A DNA stretch of 64,000 nucleotides from Liquidambar formosana (taxonomy: Eukaryota; Streptophyta; Magnoliopsida; Saxifragales; Altingiaceae): positions 29,119,613-29,183,612 of the forward strand of contig CM077824.1 of the NCBI GenBank assembly GCA_039720395.1, written 5' to 3'. The notes beneath the pieces are model-generated. The model saw only the letters and a list, made by a program, of their open reading frames with translations, did no database searches and was not told the origin of the DNA. The position numbers and the translations under genes were made by a program. The number at the start of each line of letters is the position of its first letter. The stretch's first letter is position 1. Positions 45,523-56,993 of the stretch are shown piece by piece.

Positions 45523-46693
45523 GGGGTTAATTACTCTTTTGTACCATCAACTTTCGGGGTAATTTCAATTTAGTTCACAACCTTGACAGTGACTCAATTT
45601 TGGGACAATTTTTAACTTTGTATTTCAATGTGGGGCAAAGAGTATCGGACATTAGGACTTTTAACGAAGTAGTCATGTGCCTTGCATGTGCTGCTGATGT
45701 GGATCCCATGTGGCATTAAACTTTCTGGGTTAATTACTTTTTTGTACCATCAACTTTAGGGGTAGTCTCAATTTAGTCCACGAACTTGACATTTACTCAA
45801 TTTTGGGATAATTTTTAACTTTGTGTTTTAATGCGGACAGGGGTGACAGGTATTAGGATTTTTAACAGAGCAGTCAAGTGATTATTTGAACAATTATTTC
45901 AAAATTTTAAGAATTTTATGCATTTAAAATTTTTTTAAAAAAAAATAATAATTAGGATAATGGTTATTTGAACAATTATTTTCCAAAAATCAATTTCTAA
46001 ATTTTAATAATTTTCTAGATTTTTTTAAAATTAAAAATTATGAAAATGATATTTAAAAAATTATTTCCAAATTTTAAGAATTTTCTTCATTTTTTTTAAA
46101 AAAAAATAAAATAAGGAAAATGATTATTTGAAGAACTATTTCCCTAAGTTTTGGTAGTTTACTAAATTTTTTATATTTTTAAATATTATTTAACATTTAT
46201 TTAGAATTTTTAAAAATTAAAAACCCAAAATTATGTGTGTGTGACATGTGGCAAGGGAGCATCATCTCCTTCCCTGGAACGGGTTGCAAACGTACCCAAA
46301 TTCTACATGGATCTTTTTTGTTATCAAATCTTCAACTTTGAACCCTTATATCATCTTCAATTCTTGTTCCGTCAACTCTGTCCCACATTGAAAGACAAAG
46401 TTAAAAATTATCCCAAATTTAAGTCAATATCAAATTCATGGACTAAATTGAGACTACCCCCAAAGTTGATAAAGTAATTAACTAGAAAGTTTAATGCCAC
46501 GTGGGATCCACATCAGCAGCACGTGCAGGGCACGTGACTATTCTGTTAAAAATCCTAACGTCCGTCACCCATGTCCCACATTGAAACACAAAGTTAAAAA
46601 TTGTCACAAAATTGAATCAATATCAAGTTTGTGGACTAAATTGAAATAACCTCCAAAATTGATGGTACAAAAGAGTAATTAACCCTTTGTACC
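45523..46693. mobile_element. Non-autonomous Mutator-like element with doubled TIRs
   Basis: GGGGTTAATTACTCTTTTGT at the left is mirrored at the right end, and the inverted match runs over about 200 bp. Each side holds a second, inner copy of the same terminal sequence (left about 45727-45880, right about 46360-46485), so the ends are tandemly doubled. A 9 bp candidate target duplication TTTGTAATA lies at 45514-45522 and 46694-46702; the right end then has a few extra bases. The centre (45890-46230) is AT-rich with no transposase. The 9 bp duplication and long TIRs fit Mutator-like elements. Confidence 0.78.
46498..46536. promoter_or_regulatory. Three CACGTG G-boxes in the right TIR
   Basis: CACGTG at 46498, 46520 and 46531. 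The mirrored left TIR has CATGTG at the matching places (45674, 45685, 45707). Confidence 0.75.
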
Positions 46694-46800
46694 TTTGTAA
46701 TAGTATTTTTTTTCAAGCTTGCAAAGCCTTTTCTCTCTTCATAGGACATCTTACTAAATGTCTAAATCTCTCCAATCCAAGAAATGAAGTACATTGTGGA

Positions 46801-48149
46801 TAGGGGTGCAATCGAGCCGAGCCGAGCCGAGCTTTTGACTCGGGCTCATTAGAAAGCTTGATCTCACGAGCTCGAGCCGTGCTTTTTGACGAGCCTTAAT
46901 TTCGTGCTCAAGCTCAGCTCATGAGAAAATACTAAAGCTCGAGCTCGGCTCGTTTGGCTTGTTTAAATTTATTTTTTTCACTAAAAACCCAAAAACCCAT
47001 GGTATTTCTGGCAAATAAAGGGGAGAAAATCCAGCAAACAAAGAGGCAATCGAGCAAATAAAGTGGTGAAAACACAGTAAATCAGATTCAGATCCAACAT
47101 TTAGTGTGCAAACAATGAAAATTATGAAATATATACACTAAAACCATCTAAAAAACATATAAAAATGAAACGTATACCCAACAATCCAACATACTCAGCA
47201 TTCAAAAAATAAAAAATTAGAGAAAATATATCTGATGGTGACGGTTCATCGGCAATGGTCCAATAGCTGCTCGACGGTGGCGTTAACGGTGGCAGAAGAT
47301 TCGACGACGATGAATAAACACGGTAGCTCCATAGATCTGAGGCGGAAGCGGGAAGAATCGTCGATGGCAAAGCAGCTCAAGTGCTCAAACAATCACAGAT
47401 CTGAGATGAAAGCTCGCCGTGAACTCTCGCCATCGATGAAGGGGTGGTGTACAGCGGTGAGATAGCAGGAGCTTGGCGAGTTGGCGGTGAAGCGACGAAA
47501 GGAGATCGTCCGACGGTGGAGCGTTGGTGGCGTCGGCAGCGGATGGGCGATCTCTGCTTGGTTTGCTATCCGCGAGAGAGACACTGTGGGAAGGTTTGGT
47601 TCAGCCGTTCAAGCCATGGCACCATCAAAGAGGAGTTTGGAGAATAGAGAAAAATGGGTGAGTTTGAAGACTTTTAGGCTTAGGTTATGTTTATATACAT
47701 GGAAAGAAACGACGCCGTGCTTAAGTTAAGTTGGGGAAAATAATGAAAATTACAGATTGGTCCAGCTACTATAAAGTAATAGTAAATAAACATAGTTACT
47801 AGCCATTCTTAGTTAAGTTTGTAGTCATTTAATATGAAGTTACTAGTCATTTGTATTGATAATTCCCCAAATAAAAAATGTATAGTAGGACAATTAATGT
47901 GAAACGAGCTTACTAACAAGCTTCTCATCGAACCCTAAACGAGCTTCTCATCGAGCCTTAAACGAGCTTGTTCGCGAGCCTAAACGAGCCGAGCTTTGGT
48001 ATGCTCAAGCTCGGCTTGTTTACTAAACGAGCCTAAAATTAGGCTTGAGCTTGGTTCGTTTATTAAATAATTGAGCTCGAGCCAAACCCTTAACGAGCTT
48101 TCTCGCGAGCCCTTAATGAACGGTTTAGCTCAGCTCATTTGCAACCCTA
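46801..48149. mobile_element. Non-autonomous hAT element with 8 bp target duplication
   Basis: TAGGGGTGCAATCGAG at the left and, mirrored, TAGGGTTGCAAATGAG at the right are hAT-type terminal repeats. A perfect 8 bp duplication ATTGTGGA lies at 46793-46800 and 48150-48157, as expected for hAT. Both subterminal regions (46810-46960 and 47900-48135) are packed with GAGCTCGAGC, CGAGCCGAGC and AAACGAGC repeats, likely transposase-binding sites. The interior (47230-47650) is GC-rich with no hAT transposase domain, so the element depended on a partner. Confidence 0.9.
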
Positions 48150-48157
48150 ATTGTGGA

Positions 48158-49067
48158 TACCTGAAAGCCGAGATGGCACAGCTAAACAACAATACGTCAT
48201 TTTTCCAATTCTCTCAGGTATCTCAAAAGCTCTAATGTACAAAGGCCTAGGTTTTCTTTTCTTGCTAAAACAAAAGAGACCTCTATGCGGATTTACTTTT
48301 ATGTGGGATCCACGTGAGCTAACATACGATGCCTTATAAAGTGCCATCTTAATGCTCGTTTTATATGCATTCAGGATGCCACGATGTAATAAAAAGTATT
48401 GTTCTTGAGGATCTTTAATGAGGGTGTGAGCTTACGCTCAATAGGCAACATTTCTCATAAAAGTACACCAAGGTTCTAAAACATTATGTCCATATTCCAT
48501 ATTTAATTTATATTGGAAAACACATGCCATGATGTCAAAGATAGATTATATGAAATCATATAAAAGATTTATGCTATAAACGCAACTCTGTTATAAATAA
48601 AATTTATATTTAAATACAAAGTTCCATTGTTTCTCTTAAAACCATCTTCGATTTCCTTAAATCCAAGTTCCCCATCCAAAATGCATCTTTTGAATGCCTT
48701 GGATGACGTCGGTTGATTTCTAGCTTAGTCTTAACCAATCAAAATCCTCCCCATAAAGGGGCCCTCACATGCGAAAAGGGATTCTTTATGCCAAATAAAT
48801 TTGGAGCAGACCAACTGAATCCCAGGACCACAAGAGAACAACAGACCAACTAAACCCCGCAATCCCAAGTGACCCTCCAATATCATTGTAGGTATTCCCA
48901 ATAAGCCAATGTTCAAAACCAATAGCCCATATCTATAACAACATTTCCTCAAAAGTACTTCTAAAGTATTTAGTAACATAAAATTTTCATTGAAGAAAAA
49001 CCGTCATTTCCATTACTTTCCACATCTCATTGCTTCTAATATAACCCCATTATCTTTCCAAATATAA
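48158..49067. other. Spacer, nothing firmly recognised
   Basis: AT-rich, no coding signal. It may be part of the LTR that ends at 50525 but I cannot find its other end. Confidence 0.4.
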
Positions 49068-49075
49068 ATTATAAC

Positions 49076-49547
49076 CAGGGGCGGAGGGAGGGGGTGCCAG
49101 GGGGGCAGTTGACCCCCCTCACTCATTGGAATTTTTTTTTAAGTATACATATTTGCTCATATTTTTGAATATGCCTCCTCTAAAATATATTTTTAACCCC
49201 TTTGATTTTATAATTGACCCCCTTACTCTTCTCTCTTTCTTTTTTTTCCCCTTTATATTAATAGCTCTTAGTCTCTTACCCATGTTTTACTCAAGTTATG
49301 TCTGCTGTCCTTGGGTTATGCCCCTTTTTGGTTTAATACATACATTATATATATATAATTAATGAATATTTATGTTTTTGTGTTAATTGTTAAGTTTAAA
49401 CAATTTTCTTTGTTCTTGTTAATTTTTATTAGATAAAGAAGGCTACTTCAAATGATTATTTAATTTATAGAGTTAGGAAGAAAAAAATTAAACAGTTACA
49501 TCCAAACAAAGTTGCCCCCCTAGAATAAATTTTTGGATCCGCCACTG
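49076..49547. mobile_element. Small hAT-type MITE
   Basis: 472 bp beginning CAGGGGCGGAGG and ending GGATCCGCCACTG, the common plant CAGGGGCGGA...CCGCCACTG terminal form. A perfect 8 bp duplication ATTATAAC is at 49068-49075 and 49548-49555. No coding capacity. Confidence 0.92.
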
Positions 49548-49555
49548 ATTATAAC

Positions 49556-50525
49556 CAATATGTAAACATATTTCAATTCTTTATATATCGTTATGATAAG
49601 GTCCTATAAAATCAACTTTTTAAGAATAATAACGATGTCCCAAATAATATAAATGATTTAAATAATTTATCATCATAATGGAGGAAAATCCAAATCAATT
49701 AGCATGGTAAAATTAATAATTTTCCCAACATCAAAGTGACTTCCACAAATATTCAACATGATTTTAACTAAATTATAATGTCACACCAAAAATATATAAA
49801 ATACCCAAATATTTTGAAAAGTACTATAAACGAAAACTAAGCTTTTAAAATCTATATTAGCACGAATAACCAACATGCATGTGACAAGATAACGTTGGTC
49901 AATGTTTTTCAAAATACAAATCAGGTTTTTTTTCTAACCATAGAATCAACATACCCATGTAATTCTTCAAAACCAAGTGTATTTTTTAAGATCAATGTTA
50001 AACTTATATAAAATCATTACAAAATCAACATAGATGCAAGATTTATACAATAAATCAAGGTCTCAATGGTTTGCTAAGATGAAAAATTCACCTACCTCAT
50101 GAATAATGAATTATGATATACAAATTAAGTTAACCAAGCCCTAGTTGCATGATAAAAAGCCCAAGATACAAACCCTAAGCCCCAAAAACATTTGTCCAAG
50201 ATATGCAAAATCTGAGCTTTACAGCATCGGAATGGAGCTTTCAAGCCCTTTCTTTTTCTCGGTGTCCTCCTTCTCTCCCCCGGCTCACTCTCTTTTTCTC
50301 TTTCCCTAACTTGCCGAAAATGGGTGTAGAATAACCAAAAATATCAACTCTTAAATAAATATTAGGGGATGGAAAATATGGAAATTCATTTTTTTTTCCT
50401 TCTTTCCCTAACCTGCTGAAAATGGGTGTAGAACAACAAAAAATATCAAGTTTCAAATAAATATAAGGGGATGGAAAATATGGAAATTCAAAATTTTTTT
50501 TCCCTACAAAAATCAGGGCATTACA
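49556..50525 (-). repeat. Terminal part of a degenerate LTR
   Basis: On the - strand it starts TGTAATGCCCTGATTTTT at 50525, a familiar plant LTR start. The CACCTACCTCA region (50090), the AAGCCC repeats and the TCTCTC tract follow the same order as in the LTR at 52626-56988. It includes a 102 bp duplication. The other end and target site were not found. Confidence 0.55.
50301..50515. repeat. 102 bp tandem duplication
   Basis: TTTCCCTAAC starts at 50301 and TTTCCCTAAC again at 50403; both units share GAAAATGGGTGTAGAA and GGGGATGGAAAATATGG. The period is a multiple of three, which keeps an incidental frame open on the - strand. Confidence 0.9.
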
Positions 50526-50965
50526 TAACAAGCCAAGCTTGATTAGCTTACTACTCGACTCATTAATTTACAACTCTAAATGTGACGGACAATACTTAGC
50601 TCCTTACATAGGAGGAGCAACTACTCCTCTACGCCGATGTGTCATATTATATGACTGCCACATGTCCTACAACCATAAAGAAAACACTCAACCCACGTAT
50701 TCATTGTAATGCCCTCTCTCCATTTTTCCATTATGACCAAAATACTCCCATATAAATTGAACTTCTTTCCTTCGTCTTCGTAGTGCATACCAATAGAGTC
50801 CCTCCAGGCCTCCATGGCTCCATCTTATGCATCTTAGGCGGAAAGCTAAATACTCCAAATCATGGCCGAGGGCCCTGTTTCCATTAAAATTTGAAACTTG
50901 GTAGGAGACCATGGGATTGGTCCACGTGGATGACAACTGGGTGCTGCTGACTGGGATTCATGGAC
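50526..50965. other. Spacer left of the Tat Gypsy element
   Basis: No repeat or coding signal that I recognise. If the LTR starts earlier than 50966 (for instance at TGTAATGCC near 50705) part of this would belong to it. Confidence 0.4.
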
Positions 50966-51747
50966 TGTTGAAGAATGACAAATAGCAAAGAGGATACACA
51001 GCTGGCTTTTGTAACTGCTGCTTTTGCAACTGCTGCTGCAAAACGTGGGGAGAAAAACAGAGCATGCGGTTTTGGAAAACAGGGGCTGGTTTATGCGTGG
51101 AGAAGAGAAAGGTGAAAGCAGTTGAGGAAATTATGGGTGATAGCTGCAACCGTGGGATTAAAGTGGGATAGAAGGAGTTGCAGACGTGGGCTAAGGAAGT
51201 TGAATTTTTTGCAATTTGGAGCAAATTCTGGAGCAGTTTTGGAAGAAGAAAACTGCCATAGCAGTTTTCTACAGGGGAACTTCTATTCAGTTTGAAGGAA
51301 AATCAACCCACTATAAAGTACAGAAATGAAGATTAAAGGAAGGTTCCACAACCAACAATCCTTCTCAGGATACCTCTATCATAGGAGTAGTTCTTAATTT
51401 AGAATAGCTTTCAAATACTTTCCAGCAAACACTTTTATTTCAATCTCGGTTTGTAATCGCTTAAATTCGTGTGTGAAGTTCAAGCTTTGTGGATTGCTTT
51501 TCCAAATCATGTTTGGTAATGTATTCCTTCTCTTTTAATTTTAGTTTAATGTTTACATGTTCTCTTGTTTCTTTGTTGTCATTCATGCCTGAACCTTAAG
51601 GAAATCACTCATTTTTCTCGTACAATCGCCTGACATTTCAAGCACAATTCATAAGGGGTTGTGAATGCACAACTTTGGGCTGAACTTGGCCCTGGCACGC
51701 CCGTAAAATCCATCGACCTAAGATTACCACTTTTAATGCGAACACCA
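50966..51747 (+). repeat. 5' LTR of the Tat Gypsy element (left end uncertain)
   Basis: The right end is set by the PBS: ...GCGAACACCA then TTT then the PBS. The left end is placed at TGTTGAAGAATGAC, which gives TG...CA ends and 782 bp. CTATAAAG at 51311-51318 is a good TATA box with about 430 bp of R-U5 behind it. Without the 3' LTR the left end is a guess. Confidence 0.55.
51311..51318 (+). promoter_or_regulatory. TATA box of the Tat LTR
   Basis: CTATAAAG, about 345 bp into the proposed LTR; transcription would start near 51340-51350. Confidence 0.55.
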
Positions 51748-51750
51748 TTT

Positions 51751-51768
51751 TGGCATGCCCGGTGGGAT
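51751..51768 (+). other. Primer binding site of the Tat Gypsy element
   Basis: TGGCATGCCCGGTGGGAT, three bases after the LTR end; close to the TGGCACGCCC(A/G)GTGGGAC form familiar from plant Tat elements. tRNA not assigned. Confidence 0.8.
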
Positions 51769-51779
51769 CGTAGGTGTCA

Positions 51780-52625
51780 ATGTCGAAAAGAAACACTCCT
51801 GCAACTGGAAGCGCCTTGGAAGGACAACAACCTTCCGAGGAAGAAGCCTCACTTGAGGATGTCTCTGTTAGAGAGTTCTCCATGTTAGAAAAGTTGGATA
51901 ATTCCGTCAAGGATATGTCCGAGGCCATACAAGGCCTTGTGATTTGAGTTAAAGAATTTGCTAAAGAAATGAAGTTTCAGCGACTAAAAATGAATTGGCA
52001 CTTGGTTTGCTGACCAATGCTATTCAAACACTTTTAAACAAAGAAAAAAGAAATGAGAGTCCAATGGACTCAAGCCAAGAAAAGGAGAGTGGGGTGAATA
52101 TTGTCAATCCTTCTTCAGGGTCACCACTTCTTCGACCTGATGAAGTTTATGTGCCTCCACCTTTTAGGGCTGGTCAAGTAGACCAACCAGTGACTGAGAC
52201 TTCCCAGGCGGGAGGGGGCAAGAAAAATGGTATTTCCATCGGCCAAGAAACTGTAGGCCGAGCAAATGACCAAAGTCCTTCAATTGTTCAAATTCCCAAT
52301 GGGAAAGAAGTTGTTGAAAGGGTGACAAACCCTTTGTTTGAAAATGAACCCAGGCCATATAGAGTTCAAACTCCACCAGACTCTACTGTAGGTCGAGACA
52401 ATAGGTAGTTTTCTAATGTTGTACCAAACAGTGGCCATTTTAGGCCACAAGAGCCAGTTTCTGATAATTACAGTATGCCTATTGTCGAATATACAGGCCA
52501 AAGAAATTATGGAAATCCTCAGAACGGTCGGCCTGACCGTAATGAAGTTATGAACATGATTGAGCAATATGTTGACCATCATCCTAATAGAAGAATTCGT
52601 AGGCCAATGTATAGAAAGCCTTATC
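51780..52625 (+). pseudogene. gag: Tat gag, N-terminal block
   Basis: Starts at ATG 51780 (MSKRNTPATG), 11 bases after the PBS, and is acidic and Ser-rich. TGA occurs at 51945, the frame shifts by one near 51985, and TAG lies at 52406, after which the same frame continues (NSGHFRPQEP, NRRIRRPMYRKPY) to the target site TTATC at 52621-52625. These N-terminal parts are poorly conserved among Tat gags. Reading resumes at 56994 in phase after removal of the solo LTR and one TTATC. Confidence 0.75.
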
Positions 52626-54095
52626 TGTTACGACCCAAATTAATTAAGCCGTGATCAATAGTAATAAAACGAGCTTTATTTTAATAAATCTTTTGATAAA
52701 ACGTAGATGACACATGTCAAAATCTCAACCATTTTGAAAATTTTCTCCTTTTTTTCGGACATGACCCATCCATAGATAGGACATACCATCATAAAACCTG
52801 TTATAAAAATCCATTCTATGAAAATTTCCATATCATCCATGAGTGTGGTATCATCCCATGCTTCGCATTCCACGTATACAACCATAGAATTAAAATTTAC
52901 AACTCTGCTTTATTTACAATTACATTAACCTAATAGAAAACCCACTTAATTACATATTCCTTCTCATGAAAAATACATTCATAAATAACAAATAAAATTT
53001 CCGATGATAGCATCTTCCGCCTATGCTAGCAAAACCAATCCCTGGATTATCTGAAAAATATTTAAGATAATAGGCATGAGTCCGACGACTCAATAGATAC
53101 AATTTAACATAGTAAACTAAAGCAATGATATAAATAAAACCAATTATATCATTTAAAACGAAATATACTAACCAGGGATATTACAAACCCAAAATAAGTT
53201 ATAACCCAAAACTTAAAACAAATAATGCATAATGCCCAATGCATGTGACTCATGTCCAATTTACATTAATTCCATTAATTACCGACCACTCCCGCAGGAG
53301 TCTTCACGCAGAAACGGAGGATTTTAAACCCAACCTCCAAGAGGATAACACAAAGGTTCCTACCTGAAACCGGAAAGTAGCTTCTGATTCGGGAACATAA
53401 GGGTTCCTACCTGGAACCGGAAAGTACCTCAGGACCAAAGGAATGGAAAACACCGCAAAGTCCTATTGACTGCAAGTAGTCCAATTCCAATGACCCCTTT
53501 TTATACAATACTTTTACCCAGTATTCATTAAGTCCATTTAATGCATGATTATGCCCAACATGCAATGCGATAAACCACAAAATGATTTTTAGCCAAAATC
53601 ATCTCCAAAATATGCTATATAAGCCATAATCAAATAACATCATAAACAACATAAACTATCATTATGATTATAGCCTTGAAATCATAATCGAAAAACATCA
53701 ATTAAACATGGAAATTAACCATAAAATCCATACATCTATATTCCACAGCATGTATAAAATAACCAAAATTCGTTAGGAACATCATTCCGAATTTAGATTA
53801 TCAAATACCCATAATCTCATTCCAAGATTTATTTCATAAATCATTTATATACATATTCTAAGCCCAAAAATACCAATTACTATGATAATATATACCATAT
53901 TATCATGTCCATAGTTTAAACCTATGTAAATTGCACCTACCTCAACCAAATGCATAGAAAAATGTAACCTTTGATGTTGTGGGTATGAAATCCAAGCCCT
54001 ATGATGCAAATGTAAGCTCCCAATCCAAGCCCTAGCTCCCAAATGACTTGGTTGATGAAGATAATGGAGGTCCCAACTCCAAATCGCCACCAAAA

Positions 54096-55760
54096 TGTTG
54101 GGAATCGAACAAGAGGGAAAAATAGAAGTGCGGAATATAAAAAATTTTTCCTACGATTCCCAATCCCATGAATCTAACTATGCATAACACAAAATCAAAC
54201 CCTAACTACGAAGAGGGTTAGAACACTTACAGAATTTTTTTTTTTCTCCTTTTTGCTCCAAGCTTTGATTCTGGACAGCGGTGAATGAGCAGCCCAAGTG
54301 TGCTGCCTCCAACGGTATCCACACCTAGCTAGAGCTTCAAGTCCTTTCTTTCTTCTTCCTTGTTGTTGCTAGAGGTGGAGAAGAGAGAGAGAGAGAGAGA
54401 AGAGAGCCTCCAAGGGGCTAGACGGCTAGGGTTTATTGTGCAAGCCTTCTTATGCCATGTCACACATAAGTGTGACTTATATAGGCAGCCCACTAAAGGG
54501 GGCTGGCCATGGGGAAGAAACCCTAATAGGGTTATGTGTAATTACACTTAATTGCACATTAACCCCTATTATTTGTATCAAATACAAATAGGCCTATAAA
54601 GAACTATTCTTTATTCACTAAAACCCTTTCTCTCATAGACTTTAAAGCCCTTCTTGCATGATCGGTGTGTGACCCATTGGGTTCACATCATTAAGTAGTA
54701 GGAATAGCACGGGGTGTGCACAATGGAACTCTTTCCATTTAGGGTCTAATTGGAACTCCTTCCAATTCCCTAATTGATTATAACTCACTTATATCAATTA
54801 GGGCTTCTACTAACCATGAGTAACACCTAGCATATGGCTCATGGTGTGGTCCTTAATGAGGTGAATAGTCATTTACAAAGAACCCTTCTGTTATAGTTTA
54901 TAGGTTACAATTGCATCCTTCCTTCAACACAATGTCTCCAATTGAACTAATAGGACATGGAAGTCTGTCAAGTCCCTAGTTCAATTACTTTATACTCATT
55001 CATAGATATCAACTCATTGATGAACTCATGAAACTCTTTTCATATTCATCCTACCATGGCCATGGATTTAATGAGTTATAATATGAATGCTATATGAGAC
55101 ATTCTCTCTCTTTTTCCTAAGAGTGATGGATCCCTTGTTGATCACTCACATGCCTTCATACACATAGCAGTAGGGCCAATGAACACCTTTGCAGACCCCT
55201 GAATAGGATTTGCACTTAGTGTTATCAAACTTCTAAAGCTACATGCATAAGGCAACTATGGTGTCTCAGGTCTAAGGATTACTTGTACCACTATAACAAT
55301 GAGAAACTGATTGACAGGCAGGATAAAACTCCATTCAGTTTATCTCATATCTTTGGTCACATTCAGTGTACCTATTCTTATAATAGGCACCCACTTGTTG
55401 GTTGTAGTGTCTCCACACAAATAGCTTGAGACTAGCTATCCTCCTATAGAGTCAACCTAACAAGTGCTAGTCCTATGGTTCATTACTGTCCATCATAGTG
55501 AACCTTCAACTAGGAATGCTTAAGGAGTTTAGTACAAAGATATATCTATAGTCTCAAAATTACAACTCTTTGTAATTCCATATTCTCAACTCTAACTCCA
55601 TGGATATATTATGTAAATATAAATGATGCATATAAACATAATAGAATAAGCCCTTTTATTAAATCAATAATAAATGTGACATACATAAATGAAATCAAAT
55701 GATTGTTCCTAATCCCTAAACAATCATCTCTATGATTGGCTCTAGGGCATAATCCTAACA
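54096..55760 (-). mobile_element. Solo Copia LTR nested in the solo LTR
   Basis: 1665 bp, same family as the LTRs at 15685 and 23554 (TGTTGGGAATCG ... CCTAACA on the + strand). Perfect 5 bp duplications CAAAA at 54091-54095 and 55761-55765. It keeps the U5 inverted repeat (54098-54107 with 54154-54163). It is the youngest of three nested layers at this site. Confidence 0.95.
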
Positions 55761-56199
55761 CAAAACTCCCCAATATGCATGAATAACCCAAAAATGTAAG
55801 AATGAGATGATAAACCCTCAAAAGAATACAAACCCTAACCTTTAAGTGTGAGAAAATACCTCTAAAATGCAAAGGAATTGGTGAGGATGAACATCCATGC
55901 CAAATCCCATGAAATCCAAGCTCAAATCCACCAAGAGCAAGCTCCAAGACACATGTGTGAGCCTAAACAAGAAACCCTAACTCCAAATGCCATGAATGCA
56001 TGATGCTCTCCCATGTCATCCAAAAGTGAACCCTAGCTAGAAATGGAGAGAGAATACCCAAAAATGCATGAAAACCCATGAAAATGGAGGGAGAAGCTCT
56101 TTCTCTCTTCACTGTACCCTCTCTTTTTCTCCCATTCTCTCTCTAGCTCTCCTATACTCTAAAAACCAGATCTGTAGTGTTTGGGACGAGTTAGATGGG

Positions 56200-56207
56200 T
56201 TTATATA
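56200..56207 (-). promoter_or_regulatory. TATA box of the solo LTR
   Basis: TATATAAA on the - strand, just downstream of the palindrome block. Confidence 0.65.
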
Positions 56208-56267
56208 GAAAAGGGGGGGCAAAAATGTCATTTTAACCCTTTATGAAATCTGCAGATCGCAACTTTT

Positions 56268-56364
56268 AGACGTCTGAAATGTAGTTTTAGACGTCTGAAA
56301 CTATACTCCAGAAAACCTCGCTCTCGGGAACTTTCAGACGTCTGAATGTAACTTTCAGACGTCT
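56268..56364 (-). promoter_or_regulatory. Two pairs of AGACGTCT palindromes in U3
   Basis: AGACGTCT starts at 56268, 56289, 56336 and 56357 (spacings 21, 47, 21), mostly within TTTCAGACGTCTGAA. The ACGT core is the type of site bound by bZIP dimers. The block is about 60-160 bp upstream of TATATAAA (56200-56207, - strand). Confidence 0.75.
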
Positions 56365-56993
56365 GAAACACACAGTCAGTAGAAAAATTAGCAGTCAGTT
56401 AGACTACACCTCATCAGCACAGACATCAGCCTTATTTCATTAAAAACATTTAAGTAATCTTCTCCATTCTTTTATTCTTCCGTTTACTTTAAGTTGTTTA
56501 ATGAAAATAAGCAAATAACCCCCTCCCCATTTGAATCCAAATAAAATATCAGAAAAATCAAATTTCCAATATATCAAAATCTCACTTTCAAGTTTTAGTA
56601 CAAAATTCGTCTCCCGACAGATTTTCCTAAAACAAACATGCGTGGAACCCAATCCAAACATGCTAATAAAATCCCATAAAATCACCAATGTCTTATAATA
56701 TTATAAACTCCCATTACCACAAAAAATTATCCTTTAAAACGAAGATCTACGAAAATCCACTTTTTCCCAACACTTAGCCAAATTTCAGCAGCTTAAACCC
56801 TTAAATTGCAAATAAGGCGCACCCGAAAGATACTCAATGCACCAAAACAAGCATCAAAACACATCTAACATCATAATATCATACACATGCATTACCCATG
56901 CATGAAGTCATTCGAAAAATCAAGGGATTAGCTACGTTAACCATAGATTAAACCCTTAATACCCTATTCAAAAATTACGAGCATTACATTATC

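Larger units (their letters stand above)
52626..56988 (-). mobile_element. Solo LTR inside the Tat gag
   Basis: Perfect 5 bp duplications TTATC at 52621-52625 and 56989-56993, TG...CA ends (TGTTACGACC ... GCATTACA), and an uninterrupted gag frame across the site. Without its own insert it is about 2.7 kb. The - strand orientation (TGTAATGCTCG start) is inferred from common plant LTR starts and from a TATA box and palindrome block placed for - strand transcription. It has no internal domain. Confidence 0.93.

Noticed and set aside
47235..47729. Overlapping GC-rich frames inside the hAT element
   Set aside because: No transposase or known domain; several overlapping frames on both strands are expected in GC-rich, stop-poor DNA.
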